From contig JABYQS010000374.1 of NCBI GenBank assembly GCA_022592435.1, positions 1-26,589 on the forward strand: a stretch of 26,589 nucleotides of DNA, written 5' to 3'. The translations under genes and the position numbers were made by a program. The first letter of the stretch is position 1. Each line of letters begins with the position of its first letter. Below the pieces are notes generated by a model that worked only from the letters and a program-made list of their open reading frames with translations, was not told the origin of the DNA and ran no database searches. This DNA is from Cerioporus squamosus (taxonomy: Eukaryota > Basidiomycota > Agaricomycetes > Polyporales > Polyporaceae). Positions 1 through 11,248 of this stretch are shown here, piece after piece.

Positions 1-80
1 CCTTCCTGCGAATGTCCATGAAAATCGCGCCGCCTCGAGTTGTCTGCCCTCGAACGTACGTGACTGAGTTGGGCTGATGG

Positions 81-1388
81 GTGACATGCGTTACGGGGAT
101 CGCCACGTGGAGCCGGACGCGACCCAGTGACCGGTACACCCGACGCGCAGACGATGACGCGCTCGACTACAAGAAGAAGACCCTCTCCTCCTGCTCCCTC
201 GTCTGCCGCGCCTGGAAAGGCCCGCGCAGTCCCTCCTCTACCGCATGGTCATCCTCGACAGCGACCAGCGATACGATCTTCGCGACTTCCTCGGAGCCAC
301 GCCCGCATCGCCGCTTCATCCGCTACTTAGTACTTTGGCCTCACGCGCTCCTCCCACGACACCTACCCGTCCCGCCCTTCCTCCTGCGCGAGATCCTCGA
401 GCTGCTTCCCGCACATCGACACCGTCGAGCTCGACGGCATTGCACGATGCTCGGCTGGCCCGCGCTCTGGACGCCGTACCCCCCGGAGGGCCCGCTCAGG
501 CTCAGGCGGCTCGTCGTGGCCGGCACGGAGAACGGGCCGTACTTCAACCGGCACTGCATGCGCTTCGACCTCCTCAGGCTCTTCGCGGTCGACGAGCTCG
601 CGCGCTACGGGAACGCGGACTCGTACGAGCTCACGCGCACCATGAAGACGAACCAGCGCGGGGGTGCCGAACCCGCTCGTGCGCGCGCAGGCTCGAGCTC
701 GTCGGGCGCGATTGCTGCCTGAACTTCACGAGAAGAGCGGGGGCGGGCTCAACCCGGACGCGCTCAAGACGCTCGACGTCGAGAGCGAGGACGAGGCGGG
801 GGTCAGGTATGCGGGCAAGTGTTTGAAGCGGTACGCGAGGAGCATCCGGCACGTCGTGCTCGACGTCTGCTACGTTGCGAAGCGGAAGCCAAAGAAGCCA
901 AGTTCGTCGTCTTGCCATCACCCCCAGTGCGTGGGCTGCTGATGCGCGTGCTTGCAGATCTCTGGAAGGCGTACAACATCGACGCGTGCGTCCACCTCGA
1001 GACGCTCACCTTGCACATGAACCCGGCTGAGGGCCTGTGGAGCGACAACGCCGAGCAGTACGCCAAGGCCTACGGTGCAGTCCTTGAGTCGACCACCCCG
1101 ACACTCAAGAAGCTCATCCTGATCTCATGGCACTCGGAGAGAGCAGGGAAGCTCGAGGAGCTCGCACCGCACCTCTCGCAGCTCATCATGCAGGCGAGGG
1201 CGCGGTTCACGGGCCTCGAGGAGTTCGTCCTCATGGTCCAGCAACGTTACACCGAAGTCACTTTCGAGGAGTACAGGGCCGCCTTGCGCAAGCACCTCCC
1301 GGCCGAGATGGTGGACGGCGATTCGCTGCAGATCAAGGATGCAGGCGTACCAAAACTGCTTAAGAAAATGATATACCAGCCACTCTGA
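81..1388 (+). pseudogene. F-box-like protein, reading frame broken several times
   Basis: This resembles the F-box-like proteins that are abundant in Agaricomycetes. A segment near 163-215 reads SCSLVCRAW, the usual end of a fungal F-box, and the last part (about 950-1388) reads cleanly through leucine-rich text such as HLETLTLHMNPAEG and TPTLKKLILI to a TGA at 1386-1388. In between, coding-looking text jumps frame at least four times: after TGG at 213-215, near 300-320, near 640-700, and near 890-950. No GT..AG introns bridge these jumps. The first jump is explained by one missing base in an A run. The start codon is not identifiable and may lie left of the window. Fungal F-box proteins usually recruit substrates to SCF ubiquitin ligases; nothing here shows a substrate. 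It is either a decayed gene or a real gene in poor-quality sequence. The family call is moderate; the broken state as written is clear. Confidence 0.5.
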
Positions 1389-2017
1389 CCGCGCTGCGAT
1401 CCTGCAACGCGAACTCGGCTCGTTGCGAGCCAGCCTCGAGTTCATTGTTAGGTGACTGTTTTTGAACCGTAAACTTCCAATCGCTCTCAAGCCGTCGATT
1501 ACGGAACTTGTTCATACTCTACTTCATGCTACTTACTGCATTATGGACGCTTCTTGCACCCCAGCAGCAACTGACTTACATAGCATATACTTACCTTGAG
1601 ATCACCGGGCTCGTATACAAAGGACCGTCGAATGCTTGCGATGACATTCTTCCGAGAGCCGTTATTCATGCGTACGTACGTACAACTACAGAGCTCCATG
1701 TCTAATAACATCGTTCTTCCTTGCTTCGCAGCCTACAACATCGGCTCCAAGACGCCATGTCGGACACGACCACATCCTCTCCCGGCACTCCTCCTGCGCC
1801 CGAGCCATGCACACGCCCTACAACAAAGTCGAGACCAATTCCCGAAACCAGATTTACTCGGTCGACCACCACGCTACTCGTACACCCGCGCGACCAGCGC
1901 CGACGGCGACAGCTTACAGAGCAGAGACGTTCATGATCGGCCACGTGCTGTGCAACACACGGATTAGCAAACATATCCCGACCCGGGAAACTCTACCGGA
2001 GAGACGGTGGCCACTCA
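1389..2017. other. Convergent intergenic region
   Basis: This stretch lies between two genes that converge and should hold both 3' untranslated regions. I see no coding exon pattern. The only structure noted is a short alternating GTAC tract at about 1671-1683. Confidence 0.5.
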
Positions 2018-3957
2018 CTACTCAGGGACCGTGCGCTTGTAGCCGTACTTGCCGATGAACGACTCGAGCTCTTTGGGTCCGCGCGAGCCGTACGGGTATG
2101 GTACCGGCTTGGGCGCGGGGCCGCTCTTGCCGTCTATCCAGTGCAGGATGGGCGTGAAGATCTGCGGAGAGGCGACGACAATGTGAGCTTCGAACCGACA
2201 CCTCGGGCATGCCGGACACAACGTACCCTCCAAGCGACGTCGAGCTCGTCGTCACGGACAAAGTTCGAGTGGTCGCCCCGGAGCGCGTCGAGGATGAGAG
2301 CCTCGTACGCCTCGGGGATCTTGGCCTCGGTGAACCGACGCTTGTATGTGAGGTCCATCTCCGTCGGGATCGCACGGGTGTTCAGACCGGGCGTCTTCGT
2401 GTTGAGCTTGAGGTAGACAGCCTCAGAGGGCTGGATGCGGATAACGAGCTCGTTGCGCGAGATGTCCTTGAAGATGCCCTGGGTGACATCCTTGAACTGG
2501 ATGCGGACCTCGACCTTCGCCTCGTTCAGGGCTATGAGGAGATAGCGGATTGTATGTGAGTCTCGTGGGAAGCGCATGTATGTATCACGGAGACCGACCT
2601 TTGCCGGCCTTGAGAATGAATGGAACACCCTCCCAGCGGGGGTTGTGAATCCAGAGCGTAGTTGCGGCATAGGTAGGGCAGACGGAGTTGGGTGGGACGG
2701 TGTCGTCATCGAGGTAGCCGGGCTTACCATTAGCCGCGACATACTGGCCGAGCAGCGTGTCGCTGCGCTCGATGGGCGGGATCGCACGGAGGACCTTGAC
2801 CTGCACAGAGACGCGTGTGTGAGCCCACACGTGCAAGCTGCATAAGCCTGTCCGTCACTACCTTCTCATCACGAATGTCCTCGGCCGAGAAGGAGACTGG
2901 GCGCTCCATGGTGAGGATACTCAGAACCTGGAGCAAGTCTAGCAGATGTTTCGCATCAGTTTCACCGACGTTTCAAACGGGGACACACGTTGCTAGAGAG
3001 TGTCACACAGAGGGCAGGGAACGATGGGAAACTCACGGTTCTGGAGGATATCACGAATGATACCGAACTCGTCAAAGTATCCACCACGGCCCTCGGTGCC
3101 GAAGGGCTCCTTGAAGGTGATCTGCACGTTGCTAATCGAGTTCTTGTCCCAGGTGGCGTTCATGGCAGTGTTGGCAAAGCGGAGGACGAGGATGTTCTTG
3201 ACCATCTCCTTGCCGAGGTAGTGATCGATACGGAACGTCTCGTCTTCTGTCCAGTGCTGCTTGAGCGAGCTGAGGAGGACGCGGCACGAGTCGAGGTCCT
3301 TTCCGAACGGCTTTTCAACGATAATGCGGTTCTTTCCGTTCGTCGAGTAGCACTGCTCCTTGAGGTGCTGCGCGACGGGGATGAAGACGCTAGGGGGAAG
3401 GGCGAGGTAGAAGAGGCGGTTGGCTTCCTTGGACTGGTACTTGGACTCAATGTCCAGGAGGAACTTGTTCAGGTTCTCGAAGGAGGGCCCGTCCTCGTAC
3501 CCGCCAGAGACGTAGAAAGTGAACTGCTTGAACTCCTGGATCTTGGCCTGGCCGTCCTGGTCGTCGTCGGCGACCTTGAGGTAGGAGGTGATGCGCTTGT
3601 GGTACTCGGCATCGTCCATCTTTGTGCGGGCGTAGCCTACAATTTTGACATCCTTGGGCAAGAAGCCATGCGATAGAGGCCGAAGAGGGCTGGATATGTC
3701 TGTGCACACGCGCGGGGGGACGGTAAGCGGAGGATCGTCGGGCAGATCAGAGATAGGCCCGCACTTTCTTCTTCGCGAGGTCGCCCGAAGCACCGAGGAC
3801 TACACATCGCGAGACGCGTCAATCTCGTGGCCGTAGCGGGGACATGCACAGGGAACGCACCGATGATGATGGTGTTGTCCTTGAGTGCCTCGCCGTGGGA
3901 CGCCTCCATGGAGGGGATGGTGCCGGACATGGCGCGAGGACGTCCTGTGGTGGCCAT
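2018..3957 (-). CDS. Glucose-6-phosphate 1-dehydrogenase (one-base frameshift in exon 3)
   Basis: Oxidises glucose 6-phosphate to 6-phosphogluconolactone with NADP+, the entry step of the oxidative pentose phosphate pathway, in the cytosol. Seven exons on the minus strand: 3957-3861, 3799-3765, 3699-3037, 2938-2862, 2800-2599, 2531-2227, 2161-2018. The protein is 507 residues with one base restored, a normal fungal length. The Rossmann motif GASGDLA is at residues 35-41, EKPFG near 173, and the substrate-binding signature RIDHYLGK at 201-208. It ends KRTVPE before TAG. In exon 3 the frame slips by one base: LYRM reads in one frame up to 3667 and GFLPKDVK in the next from 3667. A third G at 3666-3667 restores the frame, and only then do all exon phases add up. 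No intron can explain the slip. The start at 3957 is the first ATG in frame. The gene is divergent from the THOC5 gene. Family assignment is certain. Confidence 0.96.
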
Positions 3958-4305
3958 TGTGCGCTGTGTGCGATGTCTGGGGCGACGAGGAGAAGTGGTG
4001 GTCAGTCGTGGTGAGGAGAAGAGAGCTGGGAGACGGACCTGGGATGATAGAGCGAGGCTGGAGACGGATGAGACTGCTCGTTCAGCAGAACCGCGTCCTG
4101 CCCGATGATGTAATCCCTGATTCCCTCGTAATCTCCCCGGCCCGATCCCCCGCCGCCCTCCCATTGGCCCGCGCCGTTTCCCACGACCACGCTCGCCGAC
4201 CGGGCTCTGCTCCTTCTCCGACGCAGACCGCGAGCATAGGCAGCAGGCTCTCTGCACTCTGAGCCTCTCCAGCTCGCGTTCTCAACGTCCTTAGCAGCCG
4301 CGCAC
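3958..4305. promoter_or_regulatory. Shared divergent promoter region of G6PD and THOC5
   Basis: Only 348 nt separate two start codons pointing away from each other, so both promoters must lie here or overlap the genes. An ATTGG (CCAAT box on the minus strand) is at 4163-4167. No clear TATA box was seen. Co-regulation is possible but inferred from position only. Confidence 0.55.
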
Positions 4306-5152
4306 ATGACCGCCATGTCTCCCACACTCGACGGCCCTCTCCACGTCCTCCCCCCGTCCCCCGACAGCGAGCTCGACGCCCTCCGCGACCTCGTCTCCTC
4401 CCGCTACCTCAACCACGACCCCGCCCTCGTCCACATCCGCGCAGGCGCGCTCTTCGCCCGCCTCAAGGCCCTCAACAGAGCCGCGAACCATGCCACCCGC
4501 GCCCACAAGCAGGCCACGGCCGACGCCCGCCACGAGATGGACCAGACGTACCTCGGGCTGCAGAACCTCCTCTACGAGAAGCGCCACCTAGAACGCGAGA
4601 TCGACAAGTGTCGCCAGTTCGCGTACGTCTGCCATCCGCTTTCGTGCTGTCTGCGGCGGCGGGGCTCATACCGTGGCGTCTGTGCATAGGTCCGTCTATC
4701 AGGATATCCCCGTGCACTCCCTGGAGGACTTTATGCTCCTCGCGCCCGAGGAGGCGCGTACGGAGGATGTTCTCACAGACGAACATCAGCTCATGCTGAA
4801 TCGTCTCAGCTTCGAGCTCTCGGAGCGGCAAAGGTACGCCACAGCCGCCTCGTACCACTCACTCGCCCACTCATCGCGTGTCCTCGTTCAGACTCGACCT
4901 GAAGCGCAAGGAGCTGCTCAAGGAGAAGGAGGCGCTCCTCAAGGAGAGCAAAGCGAAGCTCGCCACCATGGAAAGCGTCAAGTCCCACATAGACACGCTC
5001 ATGAAGGTGCGTTTGTTGTTTCAACACGGGGGTATCGCACTCTGATACGCTGTGAAATGCAGACCGCCACCGAGGTGCAGAAGAAGGTGCACGACCTCGT
5101 GCAGCCCATTCCGACAGCTTCCGAGTCGCAATCCCCGCCCATCCCCAGTTGA
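4306..5152 (+). CDS. THO complex subunit 5 (THOC5-like), short fungal form
   Basis: THOC5 belongs to the THO/TREX complex, which couples transcription to mRNP packaging and nuclear export. Four exons: 4306-4622, 4690-4833, 4892-5006, 5063-5152, giving 221 residues with consistent phases. Family features are the N-terminal block around LRDLVSSRYLNHDP, then GLQNLLYEKRHLEREIDKC, then YQDIPVHSLEDF and LSFELSERQR, followed by a Lys/Glu-rich coiled coil (LKRKELLKEKEALL). This matches only the N-terminal coiled-coil part of animal THOC5 (over 600 residues), so the protein is a short form. A second in-frame ATG at 4315 has G at -3 and may be the real start. The 3' end converges on the ubiquitin-conjugating enzyme gene. 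The call rests on family sequence pattern, not on a search. Confidence 0.82.
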
Positions 5153-5643
5153 GCACAGTCAAGATGCTACTAATTACTGCCTTCCACACACTTTGGACCG
5201 ACCGCCACGCGGGCTTCCGACCATCAGACCAACCTGCCACATCCCGTCGGTATCATGAATAACGGCACTTCGATTCCTGGCTAGCCTACGCATTCCCGAC
5301 AGACACACGAATCAGCAGAGAGTGTCCAGGTGGTCATCGAGCCGGGAAGTGGGGGAGAGAGAGAGATGGGAGGACGTCGAGGGGAGATGAGGAAAGCGGA
5401 GGAGAATCAAGCGAGTTGTACGCAGAAGCGGGAGTGGGGCAACGAGATCTACACAAATACAGGTTATATCCGGAGTGAGAAAGACGAGAACGCGTGGTGT
5501 TGTTACATCGATAACAGGTACAGAGCGCACCAGCACTGGTGCGTATTACAACTGAGGACGAGAGGGTATGGTGGGGGGACTCGGAGACCGGGGGCGTGAA
5601 GCCAGTTGCATGGAGAGAGACCTAGAGCGGCGGAGGAGAACGT
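5153..5643. other. Convergent intergenic region
   Basis: About 490 nt between the stop codons of two converging genes. I see no exon-like coding text; presumably it holds the two 3' untranslated regions. Confidence 0.5.
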
Positions 5644-6579
5644 TCATGACTCCATGGGCTCATCGTCGCTGATGCTGCCAATGTCGCTCATCTCCTCGTC
5701 CTCGCCGTCCTCGTCGTCCTTGTCGAACGCGGCGTCCGCAGCCTCCTTCGTCGCGAACCGCTGCACGTACTCCTTGACCTTCGCGTCATACTCCTTCGGG
5801 TGGCGCATGAGCAGCGCCGCGGCCTCACCGTTGAGGGGATCATTGGGGTTCGGGTACCGCAGCAGTTGGGGGAGGAAGACCTCAAAGATGTTGATCATAT
5901 CTGGACGACACCGCCCTGTGAGCGTCCAGGTACTGGGTGGTGGACAAGAACACGTACCGAACATAGGTGACCATGTCTGGTTGATGACATCGAGACATAC
6001 GGAGCCGCTACTGTCGCAAGCGCATTGTGTGAGAGGAGTATGCTATGTGATGGTGGCGGGATACGCACAGCTCGTCGATGTTAGGGTGGAATATCTTGTT
6101 CATGAACCCAATGCTGGGCGACTTGAAGGGGTACTGGTCCGGGAGCTCGACGTGGATCTTCCATACCCCACCTGCGAATGGCGCTGCACCACGCAGAAAC
6201 CACCAGTCGAGCAACACAGGAGGTGGCGGGGACGACGAGGAACGGAGGACAGAGGGGACGATGGGGAGAGCTCCTCGTCAGAAGAGTGTGAAGCCATGAA
6301 TCTCGAGACGACGTACTCTCCGCTGGCCCGAAGAACCTGACGTAGAACTCCTGCATGCTGTCGTTTACGAGGTTCACCTCGTAGTCGGACATCAGCCTAT
6401 GCGTGCCCAGAGGCCAATCAGTCAGTGCGCCCTCGGAATCTCGAATGAACAGTCGCGGACGTACAGCTTCATGACGTCCGTCTCGATGCGACGCTTGCTG
6501 GGGGAGCTGTAGAGGTCCGAACGCGCATGTGAGCCCACAGTCGCTGCAGAGCGGAAGGGCCAAGCGGGATACTTATCAT
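5644..6579 (-). CDS. Ubiquitin-conjugating enzyme E2, UBE2H/Ubc8 type
   Basis: Accepts ubiquitin from E1 on a cysteine and passes it to substrates with an E3. Yeast Ubc8 and human UBE2H work with the CTLH/GID ligase; that role here is inferred. Exons: 6579-6573, 6506-6465, 6396-6317, 6183-6069, 6010-5958, 5900-5644. The UBC fold reads [44 protein letters not shown], then [13 protein letters not shown] with the catalytic cysteine at about residue 87, encoded in the 53-nt fifth exon. The C-terminus is the acidic Asp/Glu/Ser tail typical of UBE2H. Predicted length is 184 residues against 183 in human. The 7-nt first exon (ATG at 6579) joins in frame only if the C run at 6504-6500 (minus strand) has one more base. 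Without that, no canonical donor fits. Intron 3 is long (133 nt). Confidence 0.9.
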
Positions 6580-7621
6580 GATGCCTCGTGTGGTCTGTAC
6601 CTCCTAATGCTGAGTGTTCGAGTGCGAGACGGGAAGGGGGATTGGGTCGGGATGACCAGAGACGACGCGCAGACGTAGAGCAGGAGAATTTGGAGACAAG
6701 GAGGGAGGGAGGGAGAGGGCGAGACGGAGGTCGACGGTGAAGGGGGCGTAGAGTCAAGCGGTGATGGTTCCAGTGTATACAGTAACCCCGCACGGCGCGC
6801 GCCGAGTTCCCGAAATGCGTTCCTCTGTTCCGGGCCCTGCCTGATCCGCCTTGCATAGACCTCGACCACCACCTGCGGACCGCGGTCGACTGCTGTGAGC
6901 GGGCTTTCTCTGCTCCATGCTTGGGACAATCTTGCTGCCATGCTTTGCACACCGTCTGGAGAATGATAACATGCGCTGTTCTTGCGCCGGAACTACATAG
7001 TCACCAGCGCGGATTGGAACATATGCCTCCGCGCGCGCGGCAAGCCAGAGCGACGTCGACGAACACGCATTGATGTGTAGGAGAGCAAGACGGGGTCCGG
7101 GGGACATCTGCGGTATGGGGATACGCAATCTCCACTTACCGAAACAAACGGGCTCCATCGATATCGGTGTCCATGGGACATGATGCATGAGGGGACATGG
7201 GCTCTGAACGACTTCGCGGGTCTCGCCACGAGCGGACAGAACCTTTGAGTACGCGGTGCGTGGTATGCTCAGTGCATTTGATGTGCTGAATATTCAAGCG
7301 TTCACGTTCTAGGGTTTGCTTGTAGGGATAGCGTTATGTCCCCCGTTGCTATTACGCCGTACTGCCATGGTATCCTCCATGTGGCATGCTGCTTCCAGAA
7401 ACTCTCTGCGAATACACAAAATGGTACATGTCCGTCGTCCGAGTCGTTCAAGGTAATATCACACATCCGTTTGTACCCTGTAAATACCATATGCTACATA
7501 CACCATGCGCTCGCCCAGCGTAGGCGCAGTTCCGTCGACCTTCCATGACGCACACAACAACAAGCCACAGCCCTGCGACCCCAGAATCCAGAGACAGAGA
7601 AAGAAAAAAACTTCGACACCA
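6580..7621. other. Intergenic region upstream of the E2 gene
   Basis: About 1 kb holding the E2 promoter (right of 6580) and the region past the 3' end of the next minus-strand gene only at its far right. A purine-rich GAGG repeat near 6700-6720 is a pyrimidine-rich tract on the E2 coding strand, as often seen near fungal transcription starts. Several open frames of 70-170 codons cross it on the minus strand, but none shows exon-like conserved text. No gene is called. Confidence 0.4.
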
Positions 7622-9035
7622 TCACCAGTACGTCCACTCCTCCACCACGCAGTACACAGAGTCGCTGCTGCACGGGTACGGCCTCCGCCCCGGGGTGAAG
7701 CCTTCGTTGTACGGGTTAGCATCGCGTCCCGCACGCGACGCGCTGGCGAGGTCGGTACCTGCTGCGTCCCCCGGACTCATCGTCCGCTGCTGCATCGCCC
7801 GCCATCCGAGCAGGACAGCTAGGTAGGGGACGACAGGCACAGGTCAGCAAGTGTGGTCGTGCAGTGCATGCTTGGAGCGACGCACCGAACCAGAGCAGCC
7901 CGAATGCGGTAATGAGCACCATCTCTTCTTGCATGTGCGTGAGCATGTTCCCGTTCCTCCTGTGGTGCGTCACCACCCTGAAATGCAGAGAGAGAGACAC
8001 AGATCATATGCGTCAGTGGCCCATTCTCCATCTCCATACCAGGTCGTGTCTAACTCACATCACTCCTAGAGATGCAATTGCCAGTATGGCTACCGCCGTC
8101 TGCATGAGGCTATATGTCTCTGCGTGCAATCGGATTGAGTGTGTTCAGTACGATGCCCCCAAGGCAGACCGAGAGAGGAAGCACTCACGAACAGAGCTCG
8201 GGACGAGCCTCATGACGAGGTGCGCAATCCCCGCCGCACCCGCGGCTGCGCCCACCACCGACCGACCATGATCAAGACAATAGTCCGAAACACATTCGTT
8301 GATGCGCACGTACCGTACATCGCAGATCGGCCTACGCGTCCCTCAAACAGCGACATATCAAACAGTGCTATAACAAGGCCAGACACAGATCGAGGGGGCA
8401 GAGTCCAGACGGCAGCGGCGAGCGCACTAGTACTGTATCAGCGGAGAGGCGATTCGAATGTATGGGTGAAAGCTCCAAGTTGACGTTGAAGCTGGGTATC
8501 GGTACAGTCGACGACGACGGCCGGTGCCAGTGGCTATCGTCTGGAGCCATCGCGCATGCACAGGAAGCCGTTCATAGCCTCTCTTGGGCCAACACACGCC
8601 TCTTCCGCCTGGTATCGACGCGGCCTGTACGACGCAAGGTTTAGCCTTTCACGCGGCCGCGGGGACTCACATCCAACCCACGAGGCTGAGTGCACTTGAT
8701 CGCGCGGCAGCGTCAGACGCGTCGTCTGCAGATCGCCGTGCGTGCAGCCTTCCGCCTGCTGGTTATCGTAAGTATCTCCCGAAGACGTCTCTCGGCGACT
8801 CGGACGGACGTAATTTGCCGTGCTGTCCCATGATACAATGAGCCATGGGCATATGATAGGCATGGCAGAGGCTAAACGCACCTTCGAATACGTACACGGT
8901 GCCCCAGTTCGGGTGAGGGCGATGCGAGACGCAAGTGATCCACGTTCTCCGTGATGGATTTAGATTGAGCACGGAACATGTACAGGTACAAGCAAGGCAG
9001 GCGTAGGCGTTAGCATTCCGTGAACATGAGACCAT
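7622..9035 (-). CDS. Multi-pass membrane protein of unknown family (5' half uncertain)
   Basis: Not recognised with confidence. The 3' half is well supported by five exons in consistent phase: 8432-8314, 8245-8189, 8119-8059, 7977-7886, 7818-7622. Joined, they give hydrophobic segments around SALAAAVWTLPPRSVSGLVI, AAGAAGIAHLVMRL, LMQTAVAILAIASLGVMV and MVLITAFGLLWFAVLLGW, followed by a polar tail ending EEWTYW before TGA. The spacing of the last two helices resembles MARVEL-type four-helix proteins like its right-hand neighbour, but this is only a resemblance. The 5' half is tentative: exons 8725-8671 and 8624-8562 fit the phase, and an ATG at 9035 with an exon to 8882 would give 265 residues. 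If translation instead starts at the internal ATG at 8356, the product is 149 residues. It is the first of four consecutive minus-strand genes for multi-pass membrane proteins. Confidence 0.5.
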
Positions 9036-9240
9036 CAATCCCGTCTATGTAGTCGTGTCGGGGTCATCTTTTCTCCACCGAAAGCATAGGTCTGTGGGTA
9101 GCCTGGTATCGCACATAGCTAGGGGATAACATGTAGAAAACGAGGCCATAGAGAAGCTTGGTATGGCGTTCCAGCAACCCGGTTGACCGTTGAGCTTGTC
9201 CTTGAACAAAGTAGCCCGGGATCTGGGGGGTGGCAGCTCC

Positions 9241-10393
9241 TCAGACGGAGCTCACCGAGCCGGGAATCTGAGTTATAGTCGGAGGCTGACCCCCCATCCC
9301 AGGCTGGATTACTACAGAGTGTCCAGGGTTCTGCTGGATCACATACCCAGGGTTGACCTGCGCACCCGGGTAGCCCATCGGCTGGCCGGCGGGGTACGCG
9401 TACGGCATCGGGTACATCCCGTTTTGCGGGTACTGGCTCTCCGGATAGCCGGGGTATTGACCGAACCAGGGAAGCTCGATGATGGGCTCTGCCCAGGCGT
9501 AGGGACGGCCGAGCGCCTTGGCGCGCGAGGTGAGCGAAATGAGGATCCAGAGGAAGATCGCGTCTGGAGGCGGCGGAGGTGTGTGTCAGTGAAAGGACAA
9601 GTAATCTCAAACTCGCAAGGCATACAGAGGCAGAAGATCATCCAAGAGAACGCCTGTACGACGCGCATCTCGTAGCACCAGCTCCGTGCGGAAACTAAGC
9701 GGAAGGTCGTGAGCTCCAAGAAGCGAATGCGTATCCTGCGGGTACGTACGCGTGCCACTCTTCGTTGGTACCGTTTGATCAGTCAGGGCGTCGCATTGCG
9801 TGTTGCCGATAATGTCGCTATGAATACGAACAATGAGCAAGGCAGGTGGCGGAAGATGAACCTACTCTTACGTTGTCCAGGCGGCCATGGCTGGGAGGAT
9901 GGGTTTTGTTACGTCGCTATATCACGATAGTTGGGGGAAACTCACCGAGCCAGAGTACTCCCAAGATGAAGAGGAAGAAAGCTTCTGTCCTCGGGGTGGA
10001 CCATTGCAATCTTGGGGGCACGGCATCAGCACTCCTCACAAAGAATGCAGCATCCATCGCGAGTGTATGCACGCACCCAACCAGTATCAGCAGTATCGTT
10101 AGTGAAGGAATTACGAGCCCGAATATCGAGTAGTCATCTACGGCGTGCGAAGCCCATCTTCAGCGAACCCGGGTCATCAAGGGCACGGCGTAGTGCACTC
10201 ACGGTGGATGTTGGGGAGGAAGATGCTTGCCCAGTACGCGGTGATACCAAGCACGGTTGCACTGAGGAGCAACAGGACAACTGCAGACGCCATCAGGACT
10301 TGCACTCGCACGCACGGGCGCAGCCCATGGCGAGGAATGTTCGATGCACGTACTATTGCCATAGAGGCGCATATCTCTGAACAGTTGCGTCAT
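9241..10393 (-). CDS. MARVEL-like four-helix membrane protein with Pro/Tyr/Gly-rich tail
   Basis: Probably a tetraspan protein of the MARVEL type, a fold found in proteins of plasma-membrane domains and vesicle traffic. Eight exons: 10393-10354, 10298-10203, 10137-10077, 10010-9946, 9890-9872 (19 nt), 9817-9750, 9694-9626, 9563-9241, giving 246 residues in consistent phase. Helix 1 is VVLLLLSATVLGITAYWASI, helix 2 IFGLVIPSLTILLILVG, helix 3 EAFFLFILGVLWLAMAAW, helix 4 VVQAFSWMIFCLYAIFLWIL. The loop between helices 3 and 4 carries one cysteine before the conserved-looking MRVVQAFSW. The last 90 residues form a tail rich in Pro, Tyr, Gly and Gln (PGYPESQYPQNG, YAYPAGQPMGYPG), likely disordered and cytosolic. 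The start follows the first helix exon directly and is the only ATG in phase nearby. Function in the cell is unknown. Confidence 0.8.
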
Positions 10394-11248
10394 GCTGTAG
10401 GAAAGCTCCTCAGCACCGCGCAGCGTGTCAGACAAGAGAGTAGTGGCGAACCTGGGCAGCCGGACGTCGAGGATGGACTGTGTGCTAGTGCGCGATCACC
10501 CTGGGCTATCTGCGAGGACGAGAGGCGTAGAGATATGAAGTCGTCGTCGAGTGTGCGTGGAGGGTCGTGGAGGAGCGTAAGATCGTTCAAAAGCCGGGCT
10601 GCGCGCAGCGAGGGCAGAGGGCAGGACTGGCAGGACAAGGCAGGACAAGGATGCACGGTGCAAGTGACGTCTGTTCGGGAACCTACGAAAGAGCCCGACT
10701 CCCTCCAGGCGCGTCTCTCTCAAAGTTCGATATCCGGGTCACGGGACCGCCTCGTGTCGCGTCGCGTCCCGCCCCGAACGCTCGGCCGCCCGTCTCACAC
10801 TCACCGCCTCCCGCCTCATGTTCTTCTGGCCCCCCCCCAGTACACACGCACGCGGCACACGTTGCTCTTCAATACATCTTCCAGTGAACTCGTATGTCGG
10901 GCCCCGGAATTGCGCTCGCAGAGTCTTGACGAGGCTGAGGTCGCCGCCGGCTGGTGCAATCCATGCCTTCCAAGGACAACGCGAACCCTCCTCAGACGAT
11001 TGGTGAAGAGTGCTGCAAAAAAATCTGCAGAGGTCGACTCGCAGCAGTGCTCCGGATCAGTCTGCTTATCAGCTTTATTGGCAAGGTGTTTGTTTCTAAT
11101 TGAAGTACAGTACTTCTATCCTTCAACTCCGACCGTCTTTGGAGATACCTCATTACCGTCAGTGCCGTCCTGGACATTGCACATCAGTGTCAGTCTCCAA
11201 CAAAGGTGACGACAGCCGGGAGCGACTACTGGACGCACACGAGGACAC
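10394..11248. other. Intergenic region with one copy of a duplicated block
   Basis: About 850 nt upstream of the MARVEL-like gene and past the 3' end of the DUF6535 gene. It contains a C-rich tract (about 10829-10839) inside a block that is repeated near 14.5 kb (see the repeat entries). A long plus-strand open frame crosses it but shows no family text or sensible hydrophobic pattern. Confidence 0.4.
10801..10885 (+). repeat. Dispersed repeat, copy 1
   Basis: This stretch aligns by eye with 14503-14580: both begin TCACCGCCTCCC, continue through CCTCAT.TTC.TCT, then a C-rich part ending CAG, then ACACAC.CACGCG, and end near ATACATCT.CC. Most positions agree, with small gaps. It is not part of a recognised gene. 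It may be a duplicated promoter segment or a remnant of a mobile element. Confidence 0.5.

Noticed and set aside
1671..1683. Alternating GTAC tract as a regulatory repeat
   Set aside because: Only about three units in a convergent intergenic region; chance or a tiny microsatellite is enough to explain it.
2134..2787. A separate gene for the C-terminal half of G6PD
   Set aside because: The frame simply reads through introns 5 and 6; exons join in phase with the upstream part into one enzyme.
10145..11209. A 354-codon open frame on the plus strand
   Set aside because: It is antisense to the first exons of the MARVEL-like gene and continues through a non-coding, C-rich region; the protein text has no recognisable domain.
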